NCBI RefSeq assembly: GCF_000403455.2 | Contig: NZ_KE159715.1 | Coordinates: 169,637-233,636, forward strand | DNA length: 64,000 nucleotides | Reading direction: 5' to 3' | DNA from: Dorea sp. 5-2 | Lineage (GTDB): Bacteria; Bacillota; Clostridia; Lachnospirales; Lachnospiraceae | Shown: positions 34,792 to 43,869 of the stretch, piece by piece | Numbering within the stretch: position 1 is the stretch's first letter | Layout of the letters: every line of letters starts with the position of its first letter | The notes under the pieces: model-generated | Databases searched by the model: none | What the model saw: the letters and a program-made list of their open reading frames with translations, nothing else | What the model was told of the DNA's origin: nothing | Made by a program: the position numbers and the translations under genes

Positions 34792-35539
34792 ATTCTGTTA
34801 CCTCCGAAAGTGTATCTGATGCGGCGCAGTCTTCGGCATCTTCCCTGGCGGGAAAGAGAAATGCGGCGATTCCTGAGATCAGTACGGTCAGAAGACTTAT
34901 TTTCAGACTGTCTGACAGGTTGGCGAGCGCAGGAATCTTTGAGACTGCAAAGCTTACCAGAAAGCTTGCGGTCACTACACCGCCTACGATCTTATCTGTC
35001 CGTGAGGCGGGGATGATGACTGCCAGGAACATGCCGTAGAGTGCGACGCTCAATGCGCTGACTGCGGATACCGGCAGAATATTGCCGGCGACGATTCCCA
35101 TAGCAGTGCCGGCTGCCCAGCATGGTAGCGCGATCGCCATGGCGCCGTAATTGTACCATGGGTTTAACATGCCGGCGCGGGCGATGCTGATCCCGAAGAT
35201 CTCATCCGTGATCCCGAATCCGACAAAGAGGCGGTGGAACAAAGGGATATCTGGTGCGAATCTCTGGCTTAAGGCGCAGCTCATCAACAGATAGCGGATA
35301 TTGGTCACAAGGATGACGAATGCCATCTCAAAATAAGACGCATTCGCCATGATCACGGTGAATTCGGCATATTCTCCGGCAGAAGCATGGTTTAATATAC
35401 TGGATAAGAAGCCTTGAAAAGGATTCAGGCCGGCTTTGCGCGCCACGATACCAAGAGAAAAGGCAACGGCAAAATAACCCAGAGCGATTGGAAATCCGTC
35501 ACAGATTCCGTTTTTAAATGCATTGATATTTCGGTTCAT
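34781..35539 (-). CDS. azlC: AzlC-type branched-chain amino acid exporter large subunit
   Basis: 252 residues, about six membrane segments; FPIALGYFAVAFSLGIVARK and SSILNHASAGEYAEF fit the family (usually a QF/E pair in the first helices). Start ATG 35537-35539, RBS GGGAGACAAAAG. The divergent spacer to the hemerythrin gene shows no clear operator. Confidence 0.9.
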   Translation of the reverse strand: MNRNINAFKNGICDGFPIALGYFAVAFSLGIVARKAGLNPFQGFLSSILNHASAGEYAEFTVIMANASYFEMAFVILVTNIRYLLMSCALSQRFAPDIPLFHRLFVGFGITDEIFGISIARAGMLNPWYNYGAMAIALPCWAAGTAMGIVAGNILPVSAVSALSVALYGMFLAVIIPASRTDKIVGGVVTASFLVSFAVSKIPALANLSDSLKISLLTVLISGIAAFLFPAREDAEDCAASDTLSEVTEYDT

Positions 35540-35723
35540 CTTTTGTCTCCCTGATGATATAATTGAATAAGCAATATTATAAGTATAGCTTGTTCCTGGA
35601 AGAGATTCAAGGGTTTGAATGGCGAATTTTACAGGAGTGGCGGATATCGTATGAGATCTTATGGGATTTTTACGGATGTGAAAGATGATTCATGATAGAA
35701 GTGCAATAGAAGGAGAAAGAAAG

Positions 35724-36122
35724 ATGAGATATGAATTGACAAAAGAACTGGAGACAGGAAATACGATGATAGATCAGGAACATAAAGAGTTGTTTGAAGC
35801 TGTGAACCGCCTTCTGGACGCCTGCAGCAAAGGGCAGGGAAGGTCTTCGATGGAAGAGGCAATCCGGTTCCTGGCTGCTTATGTGGATAAGCATTTTGCA
35901 CATGAAGAACAATTACAGCAGAAAAGCGGGTATAGCGGGATGGCGGCACATAAGGCGTTCCATGCCAAATATAAGAAGACGCTTATGGAGATCGTTGCGC
36001 AGATTCCTTTAGCGGATCCTTCTTTGGCAGATCTGGGGAGCCTGAATAAACATGTGGCTGTCCTGGTGAATCATATCCGGACAGAGGATAAGAAATTGAG
36101 TGCATTTCTAAAGAATGTATAA
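35724..36122 (+). CDS. Bacteriohemerythrin
   Basis: 132 residues from ATG 35724 (RBS AGAAGGAGAAAG); the upstream extension in the same frame is untranslated. All di-iron ligands are in place: H in IDQEHKELF, HxxxE in KHFAHEEQ, HxxxH in AAHKAFH, and HxxxxD in NHIRTED. Single-domain form that binds O2 at a non-haem di-iron site, likely for oxygen scavenging or sensing in an anaerobe. Confidence 0.93.
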   Translation: MRYELTKELETGNTMIDQEHKELFEAVNRLLDACSKGQGRSSMEEAIRFLAAYVDKHFAHEEQLQQKSGYSGMAAHKAFHAKYKKTLMEIVAQIPLADPSLADLGSLNKHVAVLVNHIRTEDKKLSAFLKNV

Positions 36123-36183
36123 AATTGATAAAAATTTAGCAAAATGCCCAAATCTTAGAAAAAAGAAATAAGTTGGCATAAAA

Positions 36184-36222
36184 AAATCAGGCGGAAAATC
36201 AAGGATTGCCGTCTGATTTTTT
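36184..36222 (+). terminator. Rho-independent terminator after hemerythrin gene
   Basis: AAATCAGGCGG (36184) pairs with CCGTCTGATTT through one G-U, followed by a T-run. Confidence 0.8.
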
Positions 36223-36292
36223 CGCTAAATTGGACAAGAGTGTACAAATTGTGTACAAAATAGACAAAAAATGTGAAAAAAACCACAGCATG

Positions 36293-36321
36293 TTGAATAA
36301 AACTTTTATTAATGGTATGAT
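36293..36321 (+). promoter_or_regulatory. Promoter of the AGCS symporter gene
   Basis: TTGAAT-17-TATGAT, about 50 bases before ATG 36376. Confidence 0.72.
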
Positions 36322-36375
36322 AGAAGAGATGAATAAATTGTATTCAACTTATCTATGCAAAGGGGGAATTAGCAA

Positions 36376-37737
36376 ATGGAAGCAATGTTGAATAATATTT
36401 TCTCAACATTAGGAAGTTATCTGTCAAACTACATACTGATCGTTGCACTTCTTGGCGGCGGTATCTGGTTTACAGTGAAACTCGGATTTATTCAGGTAAA
36501 AGGGTTCGGAGAAGGAATGCGCAGGACCTTTGGCGGGATGTTCAAGAAGGGCGATAAGGCGGGAGCTGACGGTATGTCATCTTTCCAGGCTCTTGCGACG
36601 GCGATCGCTGCCCAGGTAGGTACCGGTAATATCGCCGGAGCGGCTACGGCTCTTGCGATCGGCGGTCCCGGAGCGATCTTCTGGATGTGGATCGCGGCAT
36701 TCCTTGGAATGGCAACTATCTACGCCGAGGCGATCATGGCGCAGAAGTACAAACAGGTTGGCGACGACGGAGAAGTGACAGGAGGTCCTGTGTACTATAT
36801 CCGTGCAGCATTTTCCGGTGCGTTTGGTAAGGTGCTGGCAGGAATTTTTGCCATTCTGATCACCCTGGCTCTTGGCTTCATGGGTAATGCGGTACAGTCC
36901 AACTCTATCGCAGCAGCGTTCAATACCGCATTTGGTTTACCGCAGTGGATCATGGGTGTCGTCCTTGCAGTCCTTGCACTTTTTGTATTCTTAGGCGGTA
37001 CAGGACGTATTGCGAAGATCACAGAGCTGATCGTCCCGGTTATGGCGGCATTCTACATAGTTGGTTCATTGATCGTGATCATTGCGAACTTTAAGGAGAT
37101 CCCGTATGCACTCCATGCGATCGTTGTGGGAGCATTTGCACCTTCCTCTATTGTCGGCGGCGCTGCCGGTGCAACTGTGAAGCTTGCTCTTACAAAGGGT
37201 GTTGCACGTGGCCTGTTCTCTAACGAAGCCGGTATGGGTTCTACGCCTCATGCACATGCGGTTGCAAAGGTAAACCATCCGGTAGAGCAGGGATTCGTAG
37301 CTATGATCGGTGTATTTATTGATACGTTTGTTATCCTGAATCTCACCGCGCTTGTAATCATTACGACACACTCGATTCCTACAGGGAAGACAGGCGCTGA
37401 ACTGAGCCAGTATGCATTTTCCACTTTATATGGAAAAGGAGGAGACATCTTTATTGCGATCTGTATGTTCTTCTTCGCATTCTCTACGATCCTTGGATGG
37501 TACTTCTTCGGTCAGGCGAATATTAAGTATCTGTTCGGTTCAAAGGCGGTTAAGATTTACTCCGTGATCGTTGCAGTATGTGTATTCCTTGGTTCACTTG
37601 CAGAGGTAGAGCTGGTATGGACCATGCAGGATACATTCAACTCCTTGATGGTTATCCCGAATATCCTTGCATTGTTTGCATTGAGCGGAGTCATTAAGCA
37701 GGTACATGATGATTTCTTTAAGAATCGCAAGAAATAG
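36376..37737 (+). CDS. Alanine/glycine:cation symporter (AGCS family)
   Basis: 453 residues, RBS AAAGGGGGAATT, about ten membrane helices. Family motifs: SSFQALATAIAAQVGTGNIA and GLFSNEAGMGSTPHAHA. Takes up alanine or glycine with Na+ or H+. It sits directly upstream of the glycine riboswitch and grd genes; substrate supply to glycine reductase is the natural reading, although it has its own promoter and terminator, and specificity for glycine is not proven. Confidence 0.93.
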   Translation: MEAMLNNIFSTLGSYLSNYILIVALLGGGIWFTVKLGFIQVKGFGEGMRRTFGGMFKKGDKAGADGMSSFQALATAIAAQVGTGNIAGAATALAIGGPGAIFWMWIAAFLGMATIYAEAIMAQKYKQVGDDGEVTGGPVYYIRAAFSGAFGKVLAGIFAILITLALGFMGNAVQSNSIAAAFNTAFGLPQWIMGVVLAVLALFVFLGGTGRIAKITELIVPVMAAFYIVGSLIVIIANFKEIPYALHAIVVGAFAPSSIVGGAAGATVKLALTKGVARGLFSNEAGMGSTPHAHAVAKVNHPVEQGFVAMIGVFIDTFVILNLTALVIITTHSIPTGKTGAELSQYAFSTLYGKGGDIFIAICMFFFAFSTILGWYFFGQANIKYLFGSKAVKIYSVIVAVCVFLGSLAEVELVWTMQDTFNSLMVIPNILALFALSGVIKQVHDDFFKNRKK

Positions 37738-37767
37738 TGAATGAAAGTGAAAATTGAATAAAGAAAG

Positions 37768-37814
37768 AGAACACCGTACAGTGGAAGATGACATTGTACG
37801 GTGTTCTATCTTTT
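37768..37814 (+). terminator. Rho-independent terminator after AGCS gene
   Basis: 13-bp arms AGAACACCGTACA (37768-37780) and TGTACGGTGTTCT (37795-37807), then ATCTTTT. Confidence 0.88.
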
Positions 37815-37917
37815 GATGGGTTCTTAGATTTGATTTGGAAAAATGCCTAAAAATACCTTCCTATTATTGTGCAGTGTGTATAAAATTGGATATTTTGAAT
37901 TTAAAGGTTGCAAATGA

Positions 37918-37946
37918 TTTAACAATCGGTTATTATAGGTATAGGC
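37918..37946 (+). promoter_or_regulatory. Promoter of the glycine-reductase leader
   Basis: TTGCAA-17-TATTAT, which would give a leader of about 350 nt containing the riboswitch before grdX. Confidence 0.7.
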
Positions 37947-38054
37947 AATGAAACATATATAGATTGTCTATAAATAAGGTATAGAGACATATTGAAATAT
38001 TTATGGATAGTATGTCTGACATGAATAAAGAGAATACAAGAGTGGGTTGATATT

Positions 38055-38235
38055 TTCTAAGAGAGAGTCGTTATATGGCCGCCGAAGAGGCAAGCCGGAT
38101 TTCGGACAGCAGAACCGTATCGGGTGAAACTTTCAGGCAAAAGGACTGGAGAATGTACCACATTCTGAATCTTGTGCTGTATGATAAATTTCTTGAATGA
38201 ATTGATATGTTATCAGGGCAAAAGACAGAAAGGAC
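38055..38235 (+). ncRNA. Glycine riboswitch: one full aptamer plus a degenerate second aptamer
   Basis: Conserved glycine-aptamer blocks are plain: GAGAGAGTC (P1 side), GCCGCCGAAGAGGCAA, and GAAACTTTCAGGCAAAAGG (near 38127-38145), then CTGGAGA. A second, decayed 3' half, ATCAGGGCAAAAGACAG (about 38211-38227), lies where aptamer 2 of a tandem switch would be, without a matching CCGAAG block. This fits the known 'singlet with 3' ghost aptamer' type. It abuts a terminator, so glycine probably prevents termination and switches on grd genes. Confidence 0.9.
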
Positions 38236-38275
38236 GATTGCACACATGATTGTGTTCAAATCGTCCTTTTTTTAC
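38229..38275 (+). terminator. Riboswitch-controlled terminator upstream of grdX
   Basis: AAAGGACGATT (38229-38239) pairs with AATCGTCCTTT (38259-38269) and runs into seven T residues. The 5' arm touches the ghost-aptamer 3' end, so the two structures may compete. Confidence 0.85.
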
Positions 38276-38315
38276 GAGACATAGAACGATGACCGTATGG
38301 GAGAAGAAAAAGCAG

Positions 38316-38702
38316 ATGGGAAGCAGAGATTACATGATCATCACCAATAATCCCCTGGCCTTGGACAGGCTTAAGGAGACGCGCCATATTGTTTACCGGG
38401 ACATTTCCTATGAAGAGATTCTTAGGGATGTAAGAGACAGGATCCACGAGGGGCACACATTGTTATCGCATCCCTTATCCGGAAGCGTGAAGCCCAATGA
38501 GACACCATATAAATCCATTATGATATCAGAGAGAAAGGGGGAGATAGACGAGGCGTCTTTGAAGTTGATCGAGAACGCCATACAAGCGTGCCGTAAGTTT
38601 ATCTTCAAGTCTGACTTGTATGAAGCTTCGGTATATGACGATTTTCAGCTGATCGACTTGACGCTTTTAGAGAGCGGGATGGCATCTGCGGATGCCGGGT
38701 AA
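38316..38702 (+). CDS. grdX: GrdX-family protein of the glycine reductase locus
   Basis: About 128 residues; conserved small protein found at the head of grd operons, function unknown. The segment MIITNNPLALDR and ETRHIVYRDISYEEILRDV are typical. Start unclear: ATG 38289, 38316 or 38334 are possible; 38316 has GGGAG 12 bases upstream and 38334 begins at the conserved core. Frames further upstream run through the terminator and are not credible. First gene after the riboswitch. Confidence 0.82.
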   Translation: MGSRDYMIITNNPLALDRLKETRHIVYRDISYEEILRDVRDRIHEGHTLLSHPLSGSVKPNETPYKSIMISERKGEIDEASLKLIENAIQACRKFIFKSDLYEASVYDDFQLIDLTLLESGMASADAG

Positions 38703-38772
38703 TTTTCATTACAGGTTGTAGAAGCGTATAGCTTTGAACAATAATATCAATATTCTAAGGAGGGAACCAAAA

Positions 38773-40053
38773 GTGAGATTAGAAATGGGACACATTTACA
38801 TTAAGGATATTCAGTTTGCGGCTGAGTCTAAGATTGAAGACGGTATCCTTTATGTATCCGAAGAGGCCGTAAAAGCGGTTGCTCTCGAGGACGAGAAGAT
38901 TAAGAGCGTATCTTTTGATATCGCAAAGCCAGGTGAGTCTGTAAGAATCACACCGGTTAAGGACGTCATCGAGCCAAGAGTTAAGGTAGAAGGAAGAGGA
39001 GGAATCTTCCCGGGCGTGATCGCTAAGGTTGATACCGTAGGCGAAGGCAAGACATATGCGCTGAAAGGAATGGCTGTTGTTACGGCTGGTAAGATCGTAG
39101 GTTTCCAGGAAGGTATCATCGATATGACTGGTCCGGGAGCAGATTACACACCATTTTCCAAGACACTGAATCTGGTTATGGTATGTGAGCCGGTAGATGG
39201 CATTAAGCAGCATGATTATGAGAAGGCTGTACGTTTTGCAGGCTTCCGAGTTGCTGTATATCTTGGGGAACTGGCGCGCGAGCTTACTCCGGATGAGACA
39301 AAGGTATACGAGACATGCACGATCAAAGAGGGGATGGAGAAGTATCCGAACCTTCCGAGAGTTGCGTATGTACAGATGCTTCAGAGCCAGGGCCTGCTGC
39401 ATGATACATATGTATACGGCGTAGATGCGAAGAAGATCGTTCCTACGATCATGAGCCCGACAGAGATCATGGACGGCGCGATCGTATCCGGTAACTGTGT
39501 ATCCGCATGTGATAAGAACCCAACTTATGTTCATCTGAACAACCCGGTTGTTCACGATATGTTTGAGCAGCACGGAAAGACCTTTAATTTCGTTTGCCAC
39601 ATCATTACGAACGAGAACGTATACCTGGCTGACAAGCAGCGTTCCTCTGACTGGACGGCGAAGTTATGTAAGATGTTAGACCTTGACGGTGTTATCGTAT
39701 CTCAGGAAGGATTTGGTAACCCGGATACAGACCTTATTATGAACTGCAAGAAGATCGAGGCAGAGGGCGTTAAGACTGTTATCATTACAGACGAGTACGC
39801 AGGACGCGACGGAAAGTCTCAGTCACTGGCTGATTCTGATCCGGCGGCAGATGCAGTTGTAACAGGCGGTAATGCAAACCAGGTAATTATCCTGCCAAAG
39901 CTTGACAAGGTTATTGGAACTCTGGATTATGTAACAAAGATTGCAGGTGCAAGTGAGGAGACGCTTCGTGAGGATGGATCTCTTGAGGTTGAGCTTCAGG
40001 TACTTACAGGTGCAACCAACGAGACTGGTTTCAACAAGCTGAGTGCAAGATAA
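38773..40053 (+). CDS. grdE: Glycine reductase protein B, proprotein GrdE (pyruvoyl-forming)
   Basis: 426 residues. Start is GTG 38773 (MRLEMGHIYIKD), eight bases after AAGGAGGG and matching known GrdE N-termini; the longer frame from 38734 is spurious. The proprotein is cleaved before C242 in SGNCVSACDKNPTYVHLNNP, giving a pyruvoyl group on the C-terminal fragment. Cys at position 242 equals that described for Clostridium sticklandii. The pyruvoyl group forms a Schiff base with glycine, which is passed to GrdB/GrdA. Eighteen bases before grdB. Confidence 0.94.
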   Translation: MRLEMGHIYIKDIQFAAESKIEDGILYVSEEAVKAVALEDEKIKSVSFDIAKPGESVRITPVKDVIEPRVKVEGRGGIFPGVIAKVDTVGEGKTYALKGMAVVTAGKIVGFQEGIIDMTGPGADYTPFSKTLNLVMVCEPVDGIKQHDYEKAVRFAGFRVAVYLGELARELTPDETKVYETCTIKEGMEKYPNLPRVAYVQMLQSQGLLHDTYVYGVDAKKIVPTIMSPTEIMDGAIVSGNCVSACDKNPTYVHLNNPVVHDMFEQHGKTFNFVCHIITNENVYLADKQRSSDWTAKLCKMLDLDGVIVSQEGFGNPDTDLIMNCKKIEAEGVKTVIITDEYAGRDGKSQSLADSDPAADAVVTGGNANQVIILPKLDKVIGTLDYVTKIAGASEETLREDGSLEVELQVLTGATNETGFNKLSAR

Positions 40054-40070
40054 GAAGGGAGGATAAGAAC

Positions 40071-41381
40071 ATGGCTAAATTAAAAGTAGTTCATTACATC
40101 AATCAGTTCTTTGCACAGATTGGTGGAGAAGAGAAAGCAGATTATCCGGCAGAGCTTCGTGTTGGAGAGATTGTCGGACCAGGTCAGGCATTGACACAGC
40201 AGTTCGGCGACGACGCTGAGATCATTGCTACGATTATTTGTGGAGATTCTTATTTTAATGAGAATCTTGATAAGGCAAAGGCAGATATCCTTGCCATGGT
40301 AAAAGAGCAGGCTCCAGATGTATTCGTAGCCGGTCCTGCATTCAACGCCGGACGTTACGGTGTTGCCTGCGGTACGATCGCGGCGGCAGTTCAGGAAGAG
40401 CTTGGGATCCCGGCTGTTACGGGTATGTATGTAGAGAATCCTGGCGCTGATATGTTCAAGACCCAGGTTTATATCGTATCTACAAAGAACAGCGCTGCAG
40501 GTATGAGAGACGCAGTTAAGAAGCTGGCTCCGTTAGCAGTTAAGATCGGAAGAGGCGAGGCGATCGGCGCTTCCTCAGAGGAAGGATATATGCCGAACGG
40601 TGTTCGTGTAAACTTCTTCGAGAAGGAGAGAGGATCACAGCGTGCGGTTAAGATGCTGATCAAGAAGCTTGCTGACAAGCCGTTTGAGACAGAGTTCCCG
40701 ATGCCTGACTTCGACAGAGTTGACCCGAATCCGGCAGTTAAGGATCTTGCTCACGCGAAGATCGCGCTTGTTACCTCCGGCGGTATCGTTCCGAAGGGCA
40801 ATCCGGACCACATTGAGAGTTCCAGTGCTTCACACTACGGTGAGTATGATATCGCAGGCGTTATGGACCTGACAGAGGCGACATACGAGACAGCGCACGG
40901 CGGATATGATCCGGTTTATGCAAATGAAGACTCTGACCGTGTATTACCGGTTGACGTACTTCGTGATATGGAGAAGGAAGGAAAGATCGGGGAGCTCCAT
41001 CACCTGTTCTACACAACGACAGGTAATGGTACGGCTGTTGCTTCATCCAAGGCTTTCGCTGCTGAGTTCTCTCAGAAGCTTAAGAACGACGGTGTAGACG
41101 CTGTAATCCTCACCTCCACATGAGGTACCTGTACTCGTTGCGGTGCAACGATGGTAAAAGAAGTAGAGAGAGCAGGAATCCCTGTCGTACATATCTGTAC
41201 GGTAACTCCTATTTCTATGACAGTTGGTGCTAACAGAATCGTACCGGCTATCGCAATTCCACATCCTCTTGGAAATCCTGCATTAGATGCAGATGAGGAG
41301 AAGAGCCTCCGTCGTAAGATCGTTGAGAAGGCACTGGTTGCCCTTGAGACAGAAGTTGACGGACAGACAATTTTTGACTAA
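40071..41381 (+). CDS. grdB: Glycine reductase protein B, selenoprotein subunit GrdB (UGA = selenocysteine 351)
   Basis: 436 residues when TGA at 41121-41123 is read as Sec: ...VILTST-U-GTCTRCGATMVKE, the canonical UxxCxxC site of GrdB. Ordinary translation would stop after 350 residues, whereas the frame continues with conserved ICTVTPISMTVGANRIVPA and ends FD-TAA at 41381. The selenol attacks the alpha carbon of the glycine Schiff base and transfers the carboxymethyl group to GrdA. RBS AAGGGAGGAT. Position of Sec near 350 is as in other glycine reductases. Selenium insertion genes (selABCD) are not in the window. Confidence 0.96.
41121..41160 (+). promoter_or_regulatory. Bacterial SECIS element of grdB
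   Basis: Starting at the Sec TGA; 12 bases later CGTTGC-GGT-GCAACG (41136-41150) forms a 6-bp stem with a GGU loop, the position and shape expected of a bacterial SECIS. Confidence 0.75.
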
Positions 41382-41439
41382 GAGCATCTGTCAGATGTTT
41401 CTAGAAATGGTTATGGCGATCTGATTCATTAAAATATAA

Positions 41440-41501
41440 GCAGTCCCGGGCAGGGAACGAGCCCCGGATTGAAGGGTCCAACCGATGCCTTCCCGGGCTG
41501 C
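41440..41501 (+). other. Stem-loop between grdB and trxB
   Basis: GCAGTCCCGGG (41440-41450) pairs with CCCGGGCTGC (41492-41501) with one bulge and encloses further GC-rich pairs. There is no T-run, so it may stabilise or process the message rather than terminate. Bases 41502-41646 are AT-rich with a possible weak promoter TTTTAT-17-TATAGT near 41570. Confidence 0.5.
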
Positions 41502-41646
41502 CGTATGTTACAGAAATCAGATGTGTAATAATTTTGTGCATGTCAGAAATTTGTGGATATGGAATACATTTTATTATGAAACAAGATGTGATATAGTATT
41601 TTAAAAGATTGTGCTATATTATTTTAGAAGAAGGAGAAGTTTCGTT

Positions 41647-42591
41647 ATGAGCAAAATTTATGACGTAATTGTTCTGGGTGCGGGCCCTGCAGGATTGGCG
41701 GCAGGCTTGTATGCAGGCAGAAGCCGTCTCTCTGTTCTGATCATCGAGAAGGGACAGGACGGCGGACAGATTGCTATCACAGATGAGATCGAGAACTATC
41801 CGGGACAGACCGTAGAGGGTGAGTCAGGACCGTCTCTGATCGCAAGAATGACAGAGCAGGCAGCAAAATTCGGCGCTGAGCGTGTATCTGACACGATCAC
41901 GGAAGTATCCCTTGAGGGAGAAGTAAAGGTGTTGAAGAGTGCGAAGGCTGAGTATCAGGGAAAGAATGTGATCATCGCTACGGGCGCTCACGCAAGACCG
42001 ATCGGCTGTAAGGGTGAGGCAGAGTATATGGGCAAAGGTGTGTCCTACTGTGCGACCTGTGATGCAAACTTCTTCGAAGACTTTGAAGTGTACGTAGTAG
42101 GCGGCGGAGATTCTGCTGTTGAGGAAGCTATGTATCTGACTAAGTTTGCCAGAAAGGTAACGATCATCCACAGAAGGAATGAGCTTCGTGCCGCGAAGTC
42201 TATTCAGGAGAAGGCGTTCAAGAATCCAAAGCTTGAGTTCATGTGGGATTCCGTAGTAGAGGAGCTTGGCGGTGACGAGATCCTGTCAGAGATGACGGTT
42301 AAGAACGTGAAGACCGGAGAGATCACGAAGGTTACGGCAGATGAAGACGACGGAATGTTCGGCCTGTTCGGATTCATCGGAACCGTTCCGAATTCTAAGA
42401 TCTTCGAGGGGATCATCGACATGGATGAACGTGGATATATCAAGGCAGATGAAGACATGCATACCAATATCCCTGGTGTATATGCGGCAGGCGATGTCCG
42501 TATCAAGAGCCTGAGACAGGTAGTGACCGCGGCGGCTGACGGCGCGATCGCAGCAGTACAGGTTGAGAGAAGCATGTCTGATTATTTCTAG
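41647..42591 (+). CDS. trxB: Thioredoxin reductase of the glycine reductase system
   Basis: 314 residues from ATG 41647 (AGAAGGAGAAG). FAD motif GAGPAGLAAGLYAGR, redox-active CATC in SYCATCDANFF, NAD(P) motif VVGGGDSAVEEA, and GVYAAGDVR. It passes electrons from NAD(P)H to the adjacent thioredoxin, which re-reduces the selenoprotein complex after each turnover. The frame extends upstream to 41611 without a better start. Confidence 0.95.
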   Translation: MSKIYDVIVLGAGPAGLAAGLYAGRSRLSVLIIEKGQDGGQIAITDEIENYPGQTVEGESGPSLIARMTEQAAKFGAERVSDTITEVSLEGEVKVLKSAKAEYQGKNVIIATGAHARPIGCKGEAEYMGKGVSYCATCDANFFEDFEVYVVGGGDSAVEEAMYLTKFARKVTIIHRRNELRAAKSIQEKAFKNPKLEFMWDSVVEELGGDEILSEMTVKNVKTGEITKVTADEDDGMFGLFGFIGTVPNSKIFEGIIDMDERGYIKADEDMHTNIPGVYAAGDVRIKSLRQVVTAAADGAIAAVQVERSMSDYF

Positions 42592-42612
42592 GAGTGTTTT
42601 CCTGGAAAACTC

Positions 42613-42641
42613 TTGCAAATAAACGCGTGTATTTATATAAT
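42613..42641 (+). promoter_or_regulatory. Internal promoter before trxA-grdA, flanked by inverted repeat
   Basis: TTGCAA-17-TATAAT, near consensus. A 9-bp perfect inverted repeat, ATAAACGCG (42619-42627) and CGCGTTTAT (42658-42666), straddles the -10 and may be an operator or an early leader hairpin. Confidence 0.75.
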
Positions 42642-42736
42642 ATTTTCAAGCGGGACGCGCGTTTATAGAAGCCAGGCTTATGTTGTATAGATGGCAGGGC
42701 TTCCATAAATAATATTCATAAAGGAGGATGATGGAA

Positions 42737-43054
42737 ATGATAGATGTAGATAAGAATACATTCCAGACAGAGGTTCTGGAAGCAGAGGGCTATGTTTTTG
42801 TAGACTTCTACGGCGACGGATGTGTACCATGCCAGGCTCTTATGCCGAAGGTACATGAGTTCGCTGAAACCTATGGTGATAAGATGAAGTTCACTTCTCT
42901 TAACACAACAAAGGCACGCCGCCTTGCGATCGGCCAGAAGATCCTTGGACTTCCTGTAATGGCTATTTATAAGGATGGACAGAAGGTAGAAGAGGTTGTG
43001 AAGGAAGAGGCAACACCTGAGAGTATTGAGGCGATGATTCAGAAGTATATCTAA
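42737..43054 (+). CDS. trxA: Grd-type thioredoxin
   Basis: 105 residues from ATG 42737, nine bases after AAGGAGG; ATG 42728 and 42731 are too close to that site. The active site is [13 protein letters not shown], i.e. CVPC with Gly-Asp-Gly instead of the usual WCGPC; this GCVPC form is known from glycine-reductase operons. Reduces GrdA/GrdB after acetyl phosphate formation. Transcribed from its own strong promoter. Confidence 0.93.
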   Translation: MIDVDKNTFQTEVLEAEGYVFVDFYGDGCVPCQALMPKVHEFAETYGDKMKFTSLNTTKARRLAIGQKILGLPVMAIYKDGQKVEEVVKEEATPESIEAMIQKYI

Positions 43055-43140
43055 TTGGCAGCCCTTAGGGGTATCGCAGGATATAGTTCTTGATCATAGA
43101 CAAATGTTTTTTACCACACAAGAAAGGAGAAAGCATAATT

Positions 43141-43614
43141 ATGGCTATTTTAGAAGGGAAAAAAGCAATAATTATCGGAGACCGTGATGGAATTCCGGGA
43201 CCGGCGATCGCAGAGTGCGTACAGACAGCCGGCGCAGAAGTAGTATTTTCATCAACGGAATGTTTCGTCTGAACGAGCGCAGGCGCAATGGACTTAGAGA
43301 ATCAAAAGAGGGTTAAGGATTTTGCTGACGAGTATGGTGCAGAGAACTTGGTAGTAGTTCTTGGTGCGGCAGAAGGCGAAGCTGCAGGCCTTGCAGCTGA
43401 GACTGTAACAGCAGGAGACCCGACATTCGCAGGTCCATTGACAGGGGTCCAGCTTGGACTCACGGTATATCACGTATGTGAACCAGAGATGAAGGAAGAA
43501 TTCGACGAGGCTGTTTATGACGAGCAGGTTAGTATGATGGAGATGGTACTTGATGTTGATGATATCGTCAGCGAGATGAGTTCTATCAGAGACGAATTCT
43601 GTAAGTATTTGTAA
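43141..43614 (+). CDS. grdA: Glycine/sarcosine/betaine reductase selenoprotein A (UGA = selenocysteine 44)
   Basis: 157 residues with TGA 43270-43272 read as Sec44 in [17 protein letters not shown], the conserved CxxU site. RBS AAAGGAG; ATG 43141 gives [20 protein letters not shown] as in other GrdA. Without read-through the frame would give 43 residues; the C-terminal part from 43273 has no start of its own in the right place and is fully conserved in character. A GC-rich segment, GCGCAGGCGC, follows the TGA but a SECIS is less clear than in grdB. GrdA carries carboxymethyl-selenoether from GrdB and releases ketene equivalent to GrdC. Confidence 0.96.
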
Positions 43615-43665
43615 TATGTGGATGATTCCGGCGGAATCTCCTATATTATAAAGTAGATTTGAGAG

Positions 43666-43706
43666 GGGCAGGCCCTATGGTGACCCACCGTGGGTCTGCC
43701 CTTTTT
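43666..43706 (+). terminator. Rho-independent terminator between grdA and grdC
   Basis: GGGCAGGCCC (43666-43675) and GGGTCTGCCC (43692-43701) with a G-U/bulge, then five T. It separates trxA-grdA from grdCD and would raise GrdA over GrdC/D. Confidence 0.85.
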
Positions 43707-43869
43707 CTACCTTATCGGGCGAAGCCCGCTAGCCCCGGAAGGGGCACTAGTTGCGGTATGCCCGTAGGTATACCTTGACGAGCAGAGACGGAGAGTCCCT
43801 GAAGCGGGGGATGGATCACGGTATGTCCGGATGGGGGAAGAAGTACCCTTCGATGTGAAGAAATGAAAG
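43707..43869 (+). other. GC-rich structured intergenic RNA-like segment before grdC
   Basis: About 160 bases without coding frame but with several nested stems: CGGGC-GAA-GCCCG, CTAG-CCCC-GGAA-GGGG-CA-CTAG, and GGTATGCCC/GGTATACC. The composition differs from the surrounding intergenic DNA. I recognise no known riboswitch or SECIS. It may be a leader structure for grdCD or an inserted element. Confidence 0.4.

Noticed and set aside
36206..36391. 61-codon plus-strand frame before the symporter
   Set aside because: It covers the terminator and the symporter promoter and overlaps the symporter start; no coding character.
38250..38315. N-terminal extension of grdX
   Set aside because: It would be translated from the loop and arm of the riboswitch terminator; GrdX homologues begin near MIITNNP.
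41121..41123. Stop codon or frameshift in grdB
   Set aside because: In-frame TGA at the canonical UxxCxxC site with a SECIS stem and conserved sequence after it; selenocysteine is the better reading.
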